From contig NZ_AZQP01000028.1 in NCBI RefSeq assembly GCF_000601455.1, positions 1 to 37,848 of the forward strand: a stretch of 37,848 bases of DNA. The letters are read 5' to 3'. The notes under the pieces are model-generated. The model searched no databases. It saw nothing but the letters and a program-made list of their open reading frames with translations, and had not been told where the DNA came from. The position numbers and the translations under genes were made by a program. Shown here one piece after another: positions 27,943 through 36,988 of the stretch (positions are counted from its first letter, which is position 1; the number at the start of each line of letters is the position of its first letter). Origin of the DNA: Fervidicella metallireducens AeB. Its GTDB lineage: Bacteria > Bacillota > Clostridia > Clostridiales > Caloramatoraceae.

Positions 27943-27970
27943 TTGACATTTATGTGGTATATAATAATTA
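27943..27970 (+). promoter_or_regulatory. Possible sigma-A promoter for dgt
   Basis: TTGACA (27943-27948) is consensus. The best -10 is TAATTA (27965-27970), 16 bp away and weak; a perfect TATAAT at 27960 is too close. The rest of the 248-bp divergent gap (27754-27942) is AT-rich and holds nothing I recognise. Confidence 0.4.
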
Positions 27971-28001
27971 AAGGGTTAATTATATTAAGAACGGTGATTT
28001 T

Positions 28002-29006
28002 ATGAGCATTAGGGAAAATTATGAAGAGTTAGAAACAAAATATTTATCTAAACTTGCTACCCTTAGTAAAGACACTAAGGGTAGGGTGACTCATGAAGAA
28101 AAATGTAATATAAGGACAGATTTTCAGAGGGATAGGGATAGAATCATTCATTCTAAAGCCTTTAGAAGATTAAAACATAAGACTCAAGTTTTTATTGCTC
28201 CAGAGGGTGACCATTACAGAACAAGACTGACACATACCCTAGAGGTTTCACAAATTGCAAGAACTATATCAAGAGCAATTGGATTAAATGAAGATTTAAC
28301 TGAGGCAATAGCACTTGGACACGATTTAGGCCATACACCCTTTGGCCACACAGGAGAAAGTGTATTGGATAAGATAACTAGCAATGGATTTAGACATAAT
28401 GAACAGAGCCTTAGAGTTGTAGATTATCTGGAATCAGGTACAGGATTAAATCTTACCTATGAGGTTAGAGATGGAATATATTGTCACTCAGGAGAGCTTA
28501 TTCCAAGTACAAATGAGGGGAAGGTAGTAAAGTTAGCAGACAAAATAGCTTATATTAATCACGATATTGATGATGCAATAAGAGCAGGAATAATATCAAT
28601 TTCTGACTTACCTAAAGAATGCATTAAGGTATTAGGAGAGAAACATTCCGAAAGAATTAATAATATGATTAAATCTGTTATAGATTATGCGTTACATTAT
28701 GGAGAGATTAAATTAACGGGAGAAATTGGTGAAGCCACATGGGAATTAAGAAAATATATGTTTAATAATGTATATATTGGTTCAGAAGCAAAGAAAGAGG
28801 ACGAGAAGGCATCAAATTGCTTGTTGAAACTTTTCAGTTATTATTTAAAAACTCCAGAAATAATGCCAAATGAGTATTTTAATCGAATAGAAAAATGGGG
28901 AAAAGAAAGGGTAGTGTGTGATTATATTGCAGGAATGACTGATAGATTTGCATTAACAGAATTTATGAATTACTTTATACCTTCCCCATGGAAAAAAAGT
29001 TATTAA
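28002..29006 (+). CDS. dgt: dGTPase-like HD-domain deoxynucleotide triphosphohydrolase
   Basis: Dgt-family enzymes remove triphosphate from dGTP or other dNTPs. The 334-residue protein has the family start R-T-x-F-Q-R-D-R-D-R-I-I-H-S-K-A-F-R-R-L-K-H-K-T-Q-V-F. The metal site is RLTHTLEV (His) with L-G-H-D-L-G-H-T-P-F-G-H, followed by N-E-Q-S-L-R. Short members of this family in Gram-positives are often allosterically regulated. It lies upstream of dnaG, so it may tune dNTP pools near the replication genes. ATG 28002 follows ACGGTGAT. A perfect 11-bp inverted repeat lies in codons 19-28. Confidence 0.93.
   Translation: MSIRENYEELETKYLSKLATLSKDTKGRVTHEEKCNIRTDFQRDRDRIIHSKAFRRLKHKTQVFIAPEGDHYRTRLTHTLEVSQIARTISRAIGLNEDLTEAIALGHDLGHTPFGHTGESVLDKITSNGFRHNEQSLRVVDYLESGTGLNLTYEVRDGIYCHSGELIPSTNEGKVVKLADKIAYINHDIDDAIRAGIISISDLPKECIKVLGEKHSERINNMIKSVIDYALHYGEIKLTGEIGEATWELRKYMFNNVYIGSEAKKEDEKASNCLLKLFSYYLKTPEIMPNEYFNRIEKWGKERVVCDYIAGMTDRFALTEFMNYFIPSPWKKSY
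28057..28084 (+). repeat. Perfect inverted repeat inside dgt
   Basis: CTACCCTTAGT (28057-28067), six bases, then ACTAAGGGTAG (28074-28084) form a perfect 11-bp stem near the 5' end of the coding region. No T run follows. A strong mRNA hairpin here could slow translation or stop RNA decay; the role is unknown. Confidence 0.75.
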
Positions 29007-29201
29007 AATTTCTTATAGAAAGAAGGAATTTAAAAGTTTATGTCGAATAATAGATATTTGTGTCTTTAATAAATGCTTTTAAAACAGATATTGTCAATTT
29101 TATATAAACAATTCAATTAAATAAAATTAAATATGCACTTATGAGAAGGAAATTTGATTAAGATGTAGAAAATATTTATTAAAGAAGTGATAGGTGATAA
29201 T

Positions 29202-30986
29202 ATGAGACGAATTCCAGATGAAATAATCGAAAAGGTGATACAAAATAGCGATATTGTGGAAATAATTTCGGAATTTGTTTCTTTAAAGCAATCAGGTAGA
29301 AATTTTATGGGTATTTGTCCTTTCCATGGGGATAAGGGTCCGTCATTAAGTGTTTCTAGAGAAAAACAACTGTTTCATTGTTTTGGCTGTGGTGCCTCTG
29401 GCAATGTTATAGGTTTTTTAATGAAAATAAGAAATATTGATTTTTTGGATGCCTTAAAAATTTTAGCTGAAAGGTCTGGTGTAAAAATTGAATATGATTT
29501 AAAAGACCCTAAGGCTTTAAAAGAAGAAACTATTAAGGATAAAATATACCAAATAAATATAGAAGCAGCAAGATTCTTTTTCGCAAATTTAAAAAATAAT
29601 AAAAAGGCTCTTGCTTATTTAAAGAATAGAGAAATAAATGAAAAAACCATTAAGAAATTTGGCTTAGGCTATAGTGAACCTGATTGGAATGCTCTGCAGA
29701 AATATATGAAGAGCAAAGGATATAGTGATGACTTACTTTTCAAAGCAGGACTATTATCTAAGAAAAATGAAAATTATTATGATAAATTTAGAGATAGATT
29801 GATGTTCCCGGTTTTCGATATAAAAGGCAGGGTTATTGGTTTTGGTGGGAGAGTTTTTGATGACTCAAAGCCTAAATATTTGAACTCTCCAGAAACACCG
29901 GTCTTTACAAAGGGAACAAATTTATATGGATTAAACTTTACTTTAAAGACTGGAATACCAGAATATATCATAATAGTTGAAGGTTATATGGACTGTATAT
30001 CCCTTCATCAATGGGGAATAAATAATGCTGTTGCTTCTCTAGGAACAGCACTTACAACAGAACAGGCAAAACTATTAAAAAGGTATAGTAAGAAAATCTA
30101 TATATGTTATGATTCAGATGTGGCAGGTAAGATGGCTACATTAAGAGGACTTGATACTCTAAGCAACGTTGGGTGCGAAGTAAAAGTGGTGAATATTGAT
30201 AATGGTAAAGACCCAGACGAATATATAAAATTGTTTGGAGTAGCTAGTTTTTTAAAATTGATTGACGAAGCTATGCCAATTTTAGATTATAAAATATCAA
30301 TGGCGAAAGCTGGTAAAAATTTAAAAGAAGCTAAAGATAAAAGTAAATTTGTGTCTGAAGTAGCAGATATATTAAGTAATGTAAATGATGAAATCACAAT
30401 CCAGGCTTATGCATCAAAAATATATGACCAAACCGGTATAAACTTAAATGCAATTTTAGGTGAAGTTGTAAAAAATAAAAAATTCAATGCAAATAGAGAG
30501 AATAACAAAATGGATATTAGATATAATAATACAAGTGGTAATATTTACAATATTGAGCCTGGTTACAAAAAAGCAGAAAGATGGTTGATAAAGTTTTCTT
30601 TGATTAACGATAATTTTTTCGAATATATTAAATCAAATCTGCAACCGAGTGAGTTTGTATCAGAAAGTTATCGAGGAACTTATGAGTATATTATCAACTG
30701 TAAAGAGAAGAATGAAGAAATAGATATAAATAGTTATTTAACAAAACTAAATAATCAAGACGATATTAGTGATATTTCACTTATATTACTAGATGAAAAA
30801 TATGATAATGGAGGCCTGGAAACGATTGATGATTTTATTAAAACAATAAAGAGATATAATCTCGAAAATAAAATAAACGAAATTACATTAACTATTAAAG
30901 AATGTGAAAAGAACAATGAAATTGTAAAATCAGCAGCATTATCGCAAGAGTTGGTTACACTTAAAAAAGAGCTTAATAGGCTGTAG
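29202..30986 (+). CDS. dnaG: DnaG primase
   Basis: DnaG makes the RNA primers for DNA replication. The 594-residue protein shows the N-terminal CHC2 zinc site (C39, H42, C60, C63, close to the Geobacillus numbering). The TOPRIM polymerase core has V-E-G-Y-M-D, the I-C-Y-D-S-D-V-A-G motif and D-P-D-E-Y, and a C-terminal helicase-binding domain follows. ATG 29202 is used because AGGTGAT lies right in front; a GTG at 29187 is open but lies before that site. The 195-bp gap before the gene shows only weak promoter-like AT sequence. It forms the classical dnaG-rpoD operon. Confidence 0.98.
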   Translation: MRRIPDEIIEKVIQNSDIVEIISEFVSLKQSGRNFMGICPFHGDKGPSLSVSREKQLFHCFGCGASGNVIGFLMKIRNIDFLDALKILAERSGVKIEYDLKDPKALKEETIKDKIYQINIEAARFFFANLKNNKKALAYLKNREINEKTIKKFGLGYSEPDWNALQKYMKSKGYSDDLLFKAGLLSKKNENYYDKFRDRLMFPVFDIKGRVIGFGGRVFDDSKPKYLNSPETPVFTKGTNLYGLNFTLKTGIPEYIIIVEGYMDCISLHQWGINNAVASLGTALTTEQAKLLKRYSKKIYICYDSDVAGKMATLRGLDTLSNVGCEVKVVNIDNGKDPDEYIKLFGVASFLKLIDEAMPILDYKISMAKAGKNLKEAKDKSKFVSEVADILSNVNDEITIQAYASKIYDQTGINLNAILGEVVKNKKFNANRENNKMDIRYNNTSGNIYNIEPGYKKAERWLIKFSLINDNFFEYIKSNLQPSEFVSESYRGTYEYIINCKEKNEEIDINSYLTKLNNQDDISDISLILLDEKYDNGGLETIDDFIKTIKRYNLENKINEITLTIKECEKNNEIVKSAALSQELVTLKKELNRL

Positions 30987-31009
30987 CGCTGTGGAGGGAG
31001 GTAATACAT

Positions 31010-32092
31010 TTGAAAAATGAAGCTAACAATAGTGCAAAGATGACTGTAGTAAAACAATTGATAGATAAGGGAAAAAAATCAGGTATTTTAACTTATAAAG
31101 AAATAATGGATACTTTAGAGGATGTAGATTTGTCCCCTGAGCAAATTGAAAAGATATATGAGATTTTAGAATCTATGGGAATTGAGGTTATGGGCGATAG
31201 TGATGATTTTGCTTCAGAACCATTATTAGAAGAAGACCTTGATATATCAATACCTGAAGGAATAAGCATAGATGATCCTGTTAGAATGTATCTAAAGGAA
31301 ATAGGAAAAGTTCCATTATTATCAGCTGATGAGGAGATTGATTTAGCAAGAAGAATTGAAGAAAATGATCCAGAAGCCAAGAAAAAATTAGCAGAGGCAA
31401 ACCTTAGACTTGTAGTTAGTATTGCAAAGAGGTATGTTGGTAGAGGGATGCTGTTTCTAGATTTAATTCAAGAAGGAAATTTAGGGTTACTTAAGGCAGT
31501 TGAAAAGTTTGATTATAGAAAGGGATATAAATTTTCAACATATGCTACATGGTGGATAAGGCAGGCAATTACAAGGGCAATTGCAGATCAGGCAAGGACA
31601 ATTAGAATACCAGTTCATATGGTAGAAACTATTAACAAATTAATCAGAGTATCAAGGCAGTTGTTACAGGAACTTGGTAGAGAACCTAGCCCTGAAGAGG
31701 TTGCTAAGGAAATGAATATGGAAGTTGATAAGGTTAGAGAAATTATGAAAATTGCTCAGGAACCTGTATCACTGGAAACACCTATAGGAGAAGAAGAGGA
31801 TAGCCATCTTGGAGATTTTATTCCTGATGAAGATGCTCCTGCTCCTGCTGAAGCGGCAGCATACACAATGTTAAAAGAACAGTTAATGGATGTACTGGAT
31901 ACTTTAACACCTAGGGAAGAAAAGGTTCTTCGTTTAAGATTTGGCTTAGATGATGGAAGGGCAAGAACATTAGAGGAAGTTGGAAAAGAATTTAAAGTTA
32001 CAAGGGAGCGAATAAGACAGATTGAGGCAAAAGCTTTACGAAAACTCCGTCATCCAAGTAGAAGTAAAAAACTAAAGGATTATTTAGACTAA
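31010..32092 (+). CDS. rpoD: RpoD, primary sigma factor (sigma-A)
   Basis: RpoD is the housekeeping sigma factor of RNA polymerase. The 360-residue protein has a short region 1.1 (residues 1-80), region 1.2 ([17 protein letters not shown]), region 2 ([21 protein letters not shown], -10 recognition), region 3 and region 4.2 ([21 protein letters not shown], -35 recognition). The start is TTG 31010, seven bases after GGGAGGT, with no ATG nearby. It follows dnaG by 23 bases. The consensus TTGACA/TATAAT elements elsewhere in the window fit recognition by this factor. Confidence 0.99.
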   Translation: MKNEANNSAKMTVVKQLIDKGKKSGILTYKEIMDTLEDVDLSPEQIEKIYEILESMGIEVMGDSDDFASEPLLEEDLDISIPEGISIDDPVRMYLKEIGKVPLLSADEEIDLARRIEENDPEAKKKLAEANLRLVVSIAKRYVGRGMLFLDLIQEGNLGLLKAVEKFDYRKGYKFSTYATWWIRQAITRAIADQARTIRIPVHMVETINKLIRVSRQLLQELGREPSPEEVAKEMNMEVDKVREIMKIAQEPVSLETPIGEEEDSHLGDFIPDEDAPAPAEAAAYTMLKEQLMDVLDTLTPREEKVLRLRFGLDDGRARTLEEVGKEFKVTRERIRQIEAKALRKLRHPSRSKKLKDYLD

Positions 32093-32122
32093 CCTACACC
32101 TATATGTGTAGGTTATATTTTT
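32090..32122 (+). terminator. Terminator after rpoD
   Basis: TAACCTACAC pairs with GTGTAGGTTA (10 bp, 6-nt loop) and is followed by TATTTTT. It includes the rpoD stop codon. Confidence 0.9.
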
Positions 32123-32167
32123 CACTCTATAAAATTTAAAAATTTTAAATAAAAAAGGGAGAGAATT

Positions 32168-32851
32168 ATGAATTTATCTGAACGATTACTTCATATTGCA
32201 AATATGATACCGGAAAGTAACTGTATAGCAGATATTGGTACAGATCATGGGTATATACCAATTTATTGTATAAGAAATAATATCTGCAAAAGAGCAATAG
32301 CATGTGATATTAAAGAAGGTCCAATAAAGGTTGCAAACAAAAATATTAAAAGTTATGGTTTAAATACAAAAATTGAAACAAGAGTTGGACCGGGTTTAAA
32401 ACCTCTTAAAGAGGGGGAGGTTGATACAGTAATTATTGCTGGTATGGGGGGAAATCTTATAGTTGACATAATAAATGATAGTATTGATTTAGCACAGCAA
32501 ATAAATAATATGGTTCTTCAGCCAATGCAACATCCAGAAGTTTTAAGAAAATATCTGGTATGTAACGGATTTAAGATTGTTGATGAGGATATAGTAGAAG
32601 ATTCGAAAAAATTTTATCATATAATGAGAGCCCATATAGGTGAATCAGATAAATATGAAAAAGAGGTTTATTATTATACAGGAATGAAATTGTTAGAAAA
32701 GAGACATCCAGTGTTAAAAAATTATGTTGAATTTAAAATTTCACAGATAGAAAATATAATTTATAATAGTAATAAGGGTGAGACTTCTGAGAGACATAAT
32801 TATTTAATAAAACTAAGAGATGAATTTAAGGATGTGATAAGATGTCTGTAA
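32168..32851 (+). CDS. trmK: TrmK, tRNA m1A22 methyltransferase
   Basis: TrmK methylates N1 of A22 in bacterial tRNAs. The 227-residue protein has a Rossmann SAM domain with C-I-A-D-I-G-T-D-H-G-Y-I-P at the start, A-C-D-I-K and I-I-A-G-M-G-G-N-L-I, followed by L-Q-P-M-Q-H-P. A helical C-terminal part follows, as in the family. GGGAGAG precedes ATG 32168. Its last ten bases overlap nif3, the usual partner after rpoD in Bacillota. Confidence 0.94.
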   Translation: MNLSERLLHIANMIPESNCIADIGTDHGYIPIYCIRNNICKRAIACDIKEGPIKVANKNIKSYGLNTKIETRVGPGLKPLKEGEVDTVIIAGMGGNLIVDIINDSIDLAQQINNMVLQPMQHPEVLRKYLVCNGFKIVDEDIVEDSKKFYHIMRAHIGESDKYEKEVYYYTGMKLLEKRHPVLKNYVEFKISQIENIIYNSNKGETSERHNYLIKLRDEFKDVIRCL

Positions 32852-33942
32852 AGTGTCATGAACTAATAAAATTTATTGAAGAGAAATACCATCCATATTT
32901 TGCAGAAGACTACGATAATGTGGGTTTAATTATTGGCGATAAAAATAAAATTATAAATAGGGTTCTGGTTTGCCTTGAGATAAATGATGATATTGTAAAT
33001 CAAGCTATAGTGTCAGGTTCTGATTTGATAATTAGCCATCATCCATTGATATTCAGACCTTTAAAAAAAATAGTTGCAAAGGACTATAAGTGTGATTTAA
33101 TAATTAAATTAATTAAGGAGAACATTAATGTTTATTCTCTACATACTAATTTTGATAATTCACCTGATGGAATGAATGATATGTTAGCCAAATTGCTTAA
33201 GTTAAACAATATAAAAGTTTTAACAAAAAATAAAAACGTAAAACTATATAAATTGGCAGTATATGTACCAAGGTCATATGCAGAAAAAGTAAGACATGCT
33301 ATTTTTTCTGCAGGGGGTGGGCATATAGGAAACTATAGCAACTGTTCCTTTATTACAGAGGGCACAGGAACCTTTAAGCCTCTAAATGGTGCTTCACCTT
33401 TCATTGGTACTATTGATAACGAAGAATTTGTAGATGAAGTTAAAATAGAAACTATAGTAAAAGAATGTGACATAGACAAAGTGGTTAAAGCTATGTTGAA
33501 TTCCCATCCATATGAGGAAGTAGCTTATGATATATATTTACTGAGAAATGCCATTGAAAACGGAACAGGAAGATATGGAGATTTAGAAAAATCAATTACA
33601 TTTAAAGATTTATGTAAAGTAATAAAGGATAGCTTTAGCATTTCCACTCTTCAAGTTGCAGGTGATTTGATGAAGAAGGTTAATAGAATTGGAATTGTTG
33701 GAGGAGCTGGGGCAGAATTTATTAAAAATGCTATTAATAAAGGTTGTGATGTATTTATTTCAGGTGATCTTAAACATCATGAGGTTTACGATGCTGTTAA
33801 TGAAGGAATAAATATTATTAATTTAAGTCACTATGATTCTGAGAAGCTCTTTGTACCCTATATTTCTGCTTTAATTTCTTCAAACATAGATGTAGATTGT
33901 ATTAATGTAGAACTAACGACGAATCCCTTCAGCATAGTATAG
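32842..33942 (+). CDS. NIF3/DUF34 metal-binding protein (YqfO type)
   Basis: NIF3/DUF34 proteins bind two metals and are often named GTP cyclohydrolase I type 2, but the activity is unsettled. The 366-residue protein is the long form: N-terminal half with L-I-I-S-H-H-P-L-I-F and H-T-N-F-D-N, a PII-like insert (about 125-230), and the C-terminal half with S-G-D-L-K-H-H-E. Those His, Asp and Glu residues form the dinuclear site. ATG 32842 overlaps the 3' end of trmK by ten bases, so translation is probably coupled. Confidence 0.93.
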   Translation: MSVKCHELIKFIEEKYHPYFAEDYDNVGLIIGDKNKIINRVLVCLEINDDIVNQAIVSGSDLIISHHPLIFRPLKKIVAKDYKCDLIIKLIKENINVYSLHTNFDNSPDGMNDMLAKLLKLNNIKVLTKNKNVKLYKLAVYVPRSYAEKVRHAIFSAGGGHIGNYSNCSFITEGTGTFKPLNGASPFIGTIDNEEFVDEVKIETIVKECDIDKVVKAMLNSHPYEEVAYDIYLLRNAIENGTGRYGDLEKSITFKDLCKVIKDSFSISTLQVAGDLMKKVNRIGIVGGAGAEFIKNAINKGCDVFISGDLKHHEVYDAVNEGINIINLSHYDSEKLFVPYISALISSNIDVDCINVELTTNPFSIV

Positions 33943-34011
33943 TTGTGATATTACTGATAATCTGAACAAAAAATAGTTGTATTAAAATATTGCATTTCCA
34001 AAATAAAACTG

Positions 34012-34040
34012 TTTACATGACTTAATGAATATGATAACAT
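34012..34040 (+). promoter_or_regulatory. Promoter for RNase P RNA
   Basis: TTTACA (34012-34017), 17 bp, TAACAT (34035-34040), with TG of an extended -10 at 34032-34033. It would give a precursor with a leader of about 55 nt before the P1 helix. Confidence 0.55.
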
Positions 34041-34100
34041 TATTTAAGTCAGGACAACGAGAACAATTTAGTTTAAAGTTTAAAGATTAAAGTGAATAAA

Positions 34101-34512
34101 TTGAGTAAGCTGGATGGTCGCTGCCTCGTAAGAGGGAGAGGAAAGTCCGAGCTCCGTAGGCAGGGTGCCGGGTAATACCCGGTGGAGGCGACTCTAAGGA
34201 AAGTGCAACAGAGATATACCGCCCATTTTAAGGTTGGATGTTAGAGATTAGAATTTTGATTTAAATTTCTGATATCTAATTTCTAACATCCAACCTCTAA
34301 ATGTGGTAAGGGTGGAAAGGTGAGGTAAGAGCTCACCAGCACACTGGCGACTGTGTGGCTATGTAAACCCCACCTGGAGCAAGATCGAATAGGGGAGCAT
34401 TTTAACGTCGGCCCGGCGTGCTCCCGGGTAGTATCGCTTGAGCTATCTGGTAACAGATAGCCTAGATAGATGACCGTCTAAGACAGAACTCGGCTTATAG
34501 GCTTACTCAGTT
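34101..34512 (+). ncRNA. rnpB: RNase P RNA (bacterial type A)
   Basis: This is the catalytic RNA of RNase P, which removes 5' leaders of tRNA precursors. The ends pair as P1: GAGTAAGC (34103-34110) with GCTTACTC (34501-34508). Family landmarks are GGGAGAGGAAAGTCCGAGCTCC near the 5' side, CAGGGTGCCGGGTAATACCCGG, AGTGCAACAGAGATATACCGCC, GGTAAGGGTGGAAAGGTG, AACCCCACCTGGAGCAAGATCGAATAGG and, near the 3' end, CTAGATAGATGACCGTCTAAGACAGAACTCGGCTTATAG. The ordering fits type A. The P12 region is strongly enlarged. It lies just upstream of a tRNA gene, one of its substrates. Confidence 0.95.
34224..34303 (+). repeat. Enlarged P12 helix of RNase P RNA
   Basis: AGGTTGGATGTTAGA (34231-34245) pairs perfectly with TCTAACATCCAACCT (34282-34296). 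The pairing runs inward for seven more pairs, one of them wobble, and outward to CATTT/AAATG. The whole arm is about 80 nt and AT-rich inside. Its sequence looks like a dispersed palindromic repeat carried in a variable helix; only one copy is seen in this window. Confidence 0.75.
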
Positions 34513-34524
34513 TTTATATTTAGT

Positions 34525-34550
34525 CACTACATTATTGTGTAGTGTTTTTT
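34525..34550 (+). terminator. Terminator after RNase P RNA
   Basis: CACTACA pairs with TGTAGTG (7 bp, 6-nt loop), followed by six T. It ends the rnpB transcript before the tRNA promoter. Confidence 0.9.
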
Positions 34551-34570
34551 ATTTTTAAGTTAATTAATTA

Positions 34571-34599
34571 TTGACATTTTTTAAGAAAAGTAATAAAAT
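34571..34599 (+). promoter_or_regulatory. Promoter for tRNA-Leu
   Basis: TTGACA (34571-34576) is 17 bp from TAAAAT (34594-34599). It lies just 11 bp before the tRNA, a typical position. Confidence 0.75.
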
Positions 34600-34610
34600 A
34601 ATAGTGTCGA

Positions 34611-34694
34611 GCGGGGATGGCGGAATCGGCAGACGCGCACGTTTGAGGGGCGTGTGGGTATCCCGTGCGGGTTCAAGTCCCGCTCTCCGCACCA
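34611..34694 (+). tRNA. tRNA-Leu (anticodon GAG)
   Basis: The cloverleaf is complete: acceptor GCGGGGA with TCTCCGC (one G-U), a D arm with GGCGGAATCGGCAGACGC, and an anticodon stem CACGT/GCGTG around the loop TTGAGGG. The anticodon is GAG, reading CUC/CUU. A long class II variable arm (GGG-TAT-CCC) and a T arm GCGGG-TTCAAGT-CCCGC follow, and CCA is encoded. The long variable arm supports leucine. Confidence 0.96.
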
Positions 34695-34695
34695 G

Positions 34696-34720
34696 AGCTG
34701 TCACTAGGGTGGCAGCTTTT
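34696..34720 (+). terminator. Terminator after tRNA-Leu
   Basis: AGCTGTCAC pairs with GTGGCAGCT (9 bp, one G-U, 4-nt loop), ending in TTTT. Confidence 0.85.
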
Positions 34721-34764
34721 ATTATGCTCAGTTTCTAAGTTAAAATTAAGGTAAGGTGAGAATT

Positions 34765-35091
34765 TTGGATTTAGTAGATATCTTAAAGGCTATGTCTGAC
34801 GAAAACCGAATAAAAATTATTAAAATGTTAGTATGTTGCGATATGTGTGTTTGTGACATATGTGATAACTTAGAGCTAAGTCAGCCTGCAGTATCACATC
34901 ATTTAAAAATATTAAGCGACGCAAATTTAGTTAATACAAAAAGACAAGGAAAATGGATTTATTATTCATTAAACAAAGAGAAATTTGACGAGCTGAATCA
35001 GGAATTACTGGAATTAATTAAAAAACCAGCAGTGTGTAATTACAGAAAATCAACATGTAATTGTCAGCAGTATACCGTAGATTTTGAATAA
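34765..35091 (+). CDS. ArsR/SmtB-family metal-sensing repressor, Cys-rich
   Basis: This is a small winged-helix regulator of the ArsR/SmtB family, which leaves DNA on binding metal ions or other inducers. The 108-residue protein has the recognition helix LSQPAVSHHLKIL and the wing KRQGKWIYYSL. The region before the recognition helix is rich in Cys (C24, C25, C28, C30, C33), including C-V-C, the position used by ArsR for As(III) and by CadC-like proteins for soft metals. Three further Cys lie at the C-terminus (C91, C98, C100). The start is TTG 34765 after AAGGTG (34753-34758). No arsenic or metal transporter gene adjoins it; the next gene faces it and shares a palindromic terminator. Confidence 0.9.
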   Translation: MDLVDILKAMSDENRIKIIKMLVCCDMCVCDICDNLELSQPAVSHHLKILSDANLVNTKRQGKWIYYSLNKEKFDELNQELLELIKKPAVCNYRKSTCNCQQYTVDFE

Positions 35092-35135
35092 AAGGAATGA
35101 GGAAATCACTTAAGTGATTTCCTCATTCCTTTTAT
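35088..35135. terminator. Perfect 48-bp palindrome, bidirectional terminator
   Basis: The 24 bases of 35088-35111 are perfectly complementary to 35112-35135, with no spacer. AAAAGG and CCTTTT at the ends supply A/T runs for both directions. It contains the stop codons of arsR (TAA) and of the reverse DUF5317 gene (TGA). Confidence 0.92.
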
Positions 35136-35651
35136 AATTAGAAGTATCAATCCTAATGCTATTACAATATCGCCTATGCTTATAACTGCTGGTCTTAAGA
35201 AAGGTTTTGGAATAATATCTCCTAAAAACCAGAGTTTTGTTTGTGCATTCTGAAGCACATATAACCCTTCAGTTGATACTTTAACAGCACTAACTGAAGG
35301 AGCAAGTCCGGCTAAATAAACAGCTTTGGGACTTACTGGCATCGCACCACCGTTTAAAAATATAGGAAGTGCATTTAATATAAATCCGATTCCCATGATT
35401 ATTATGGTAAAATTACTTCTGTTATAATAAACAAATGTTAAAAGTAATAGATACATTACGAAATTAAAGAAATAAGTGTAAACACCTCTACTTATAATTC
35501 CTTTTGTAATTAAAATCATCATTAAAAATTCGATAGCAAAAGAAATTAAAATCAGATAAATCTTATCTAATTTCAGATTACCTAAATTTGCTAGAGAACC
35601 TTTTAAAATAATTCCTAATATAATTGATAAAACCAATGCCTCTATAAACAT
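35106..35651 (-). CDS. DUF5317 membrane protein
   Basis: Function unknown. The 181-residue protein has about five hydrophobic segments separated by short polar turns. It contains the conserved-looking region N-A-L-P-I-F-L-N-G-G-A-M-P-V-S-P, followed by the loop L-W-F-L-G-D-I-I-P-K-P, a pattern I associate with DUF5317 proteins of clostridia. The start is ATG 35651 after AGGGGT; a TTG at 35666 lies in the ribosome site. It follows the HD-GYP gene by 23 bases, so the two are probably one transcript. Confidence 0.8.
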   Translation of the reverse strand: MFIEALVLSIILGIILKGSLANLGNLKLDKIYLILISFAIEFLMMILITKGIISRGVYTYFFNFVMYLLLLTFVYYNRSNFTIIIMGIGFILNALPIFLNGGAMPVSPKAVYLAGLAPSVSAVKVSTEGLYVLQNAQTKLWFLGDIIPKPFLRPAVISIGDIVIALGLILLIIKGMRKSLK

Positions 35652-35674
35652 ATTTAAACCCCTCAAAAACTAAT

Positions 35675-36934
35675 TTAATTAACTTTTTTTAAAGCTCTTA
35701 TGTAGGCATCAACCACGGTTGGGTGGAATTGTGTACCTTTATTCTTTACAAGCTCACTTAAAACCTCATCCTCAGATAAGGCTCTTCTATAAGGCCTGTC
35801 TGTTGACATTGCATCTATCGAATCTGCCAATTGAACAATAAATACATCTAAATTCAGTTCCTCAGCTTTTTTACCATCAGGATATCCCTTACCGTCATAA
35901 CGTTCATGATGATGCTTCACTATAAAAGAAATTTCATCAAGATCTTTTATTTCCTTTAAGATCTCATATCCTATTAAAGGATGTTTTTTAATAATTCCAT
36001 ATTCCTCATCATTAAGATTTCCAGGTTTATTAAGTATACTATCATCAATACCTATTTTTCCTACATCATGAAGAAGAGAAGCTATATTCAATTGTTCTAT
36101 TTTACTTTCGCTGTATTTAAGCTCTTTTGCTATTTTTTCAACTATTTCTGCAACCCTTCTTGAATGTCCTTCAGTATATTTATCCCTTGCTTCCATAGCA
36201 TTCATCAATGCCTTCACTGTTTCTAAATATTTATTTTTTGATTCGATATATAATTGGAATGTATATCTTGAAAGGGTTATAGGAATAATTAAAACGATTA
36301 TCCCTAAAATATTATAATTTTGATATAAATAAGCTAATAGCAAACCAAATGGTGCCATAGCAAGTATGTTTAAAACACCCATTCGGAGATTACTTAGCAA
36401 TATTTTAGAGAATTTATCACCTGTTATAATAGCGATAAGAAGTGATATTATAATAGAATTTACCAGTAAAAACAACATAACAACAATTAAAATGTAAAAG
36501 AATTTTATTGAAGTTATTTTTTCAAAACCTAAATAATTTTTAAAATAAAATGATGATAAAAATATTGAAATTGAAAAATTAGAGATATTAAATAATTTTT
36601 TATGCAATGGAGTATTAAAAAAATGAATATACTTATTATTGATTTTTACAATCCTTAAAGTTGCACCAATACTTATAATAACCATTGATAAAAAAGGACC
36701 AAAAATTAAAATTGAAGCCAATGTAACGGAAAAACCAGTACTGATTGATGTTTGTTTATAAACAAACGTCATGGACTCTAAAAAAGCTGACAAAAGTATA
36801 AAAAATATTATTCCAATAATAGTATTACTAGAATAATCAAGGAAGTGTCTGTCATATTTAAATGCAAATATAAAACATACTGCTGATAAAATATACATAG
36901 TTGCTAAATATAAAATTAATTTTTTATTCTTCAT
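35675..36934 (-). CDS. Membrane HD-GYP domain protein (putative c-di-GMP phosphodiesterase)
   Basis: The 419-residue protein has an N-terminal membrane sensor of about six to eight helices (residues 5-225), a short helix that links out, and a C-terminal HD-GYP domain. The domain shows G-H-S-R-R-V-A-E, the HD pair H289-D290-V-G-K-I-G-I, H-P-L-I-G-Y-E-I-L, H341-H-H-E-R-Y-D-G-K-G-Y-P and Q-L-A-D-S-I-D-A-M-S-T. All residues of an active HD-GYP site are present, so it should cleave c-di-GMP or a related dinucleotide. AGGAGG precedes ATG 36934. The 25-residue peptide gene lies upstream in the same direction. Confidence 0.93.
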   Translation of the reverse strand: MKNKKLILYLATMYILSAVCFIFAFKYDRHFLDYSSNTIIGIIFFILLSAFLESMTFVYKQTSISTGFSVTLASILIFGPFLSMVIISIGATLRIVKINNKYIHFFNTPLHKKLFNISNFSISIFLSSFYFKNYLGFEKITSIKFFYILIVVMLFLLVNSIIISLLIAIITGDKFSKILLSNLRMGVLNILAMAPFGLLLAYLYQNYNILGIIVLIIPITLSRYTFQLYIESKNKYLETVKALMNAMEARDKYTEGHSRRVAEIVEKIAKELKYSESKIEQLNIASLLHDVGKIGIDDSILNKPGNLNDEEYGIIKKHPLIGYEILKEIKDLDEISFIVKHHHERYDGKGYPDGKKAEELNLDVFIVQLADSIDAMSTDRPYRRALSEDEVLSELVKNKGTQFHPTVVDAYIRALKKVN

Positions 36935-36988
36935 ACTGTTCCTCCTGATAAATAAAAGCCAATTACATTTAAATATATTAACTAAAAA

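Noticed and set aside
27960-27965. Perfect TATAAT as the -10 of the dgt promoter
   Set aside because: It is only 11 bp from the TTGACA at 27943-27948, too close to act with it.
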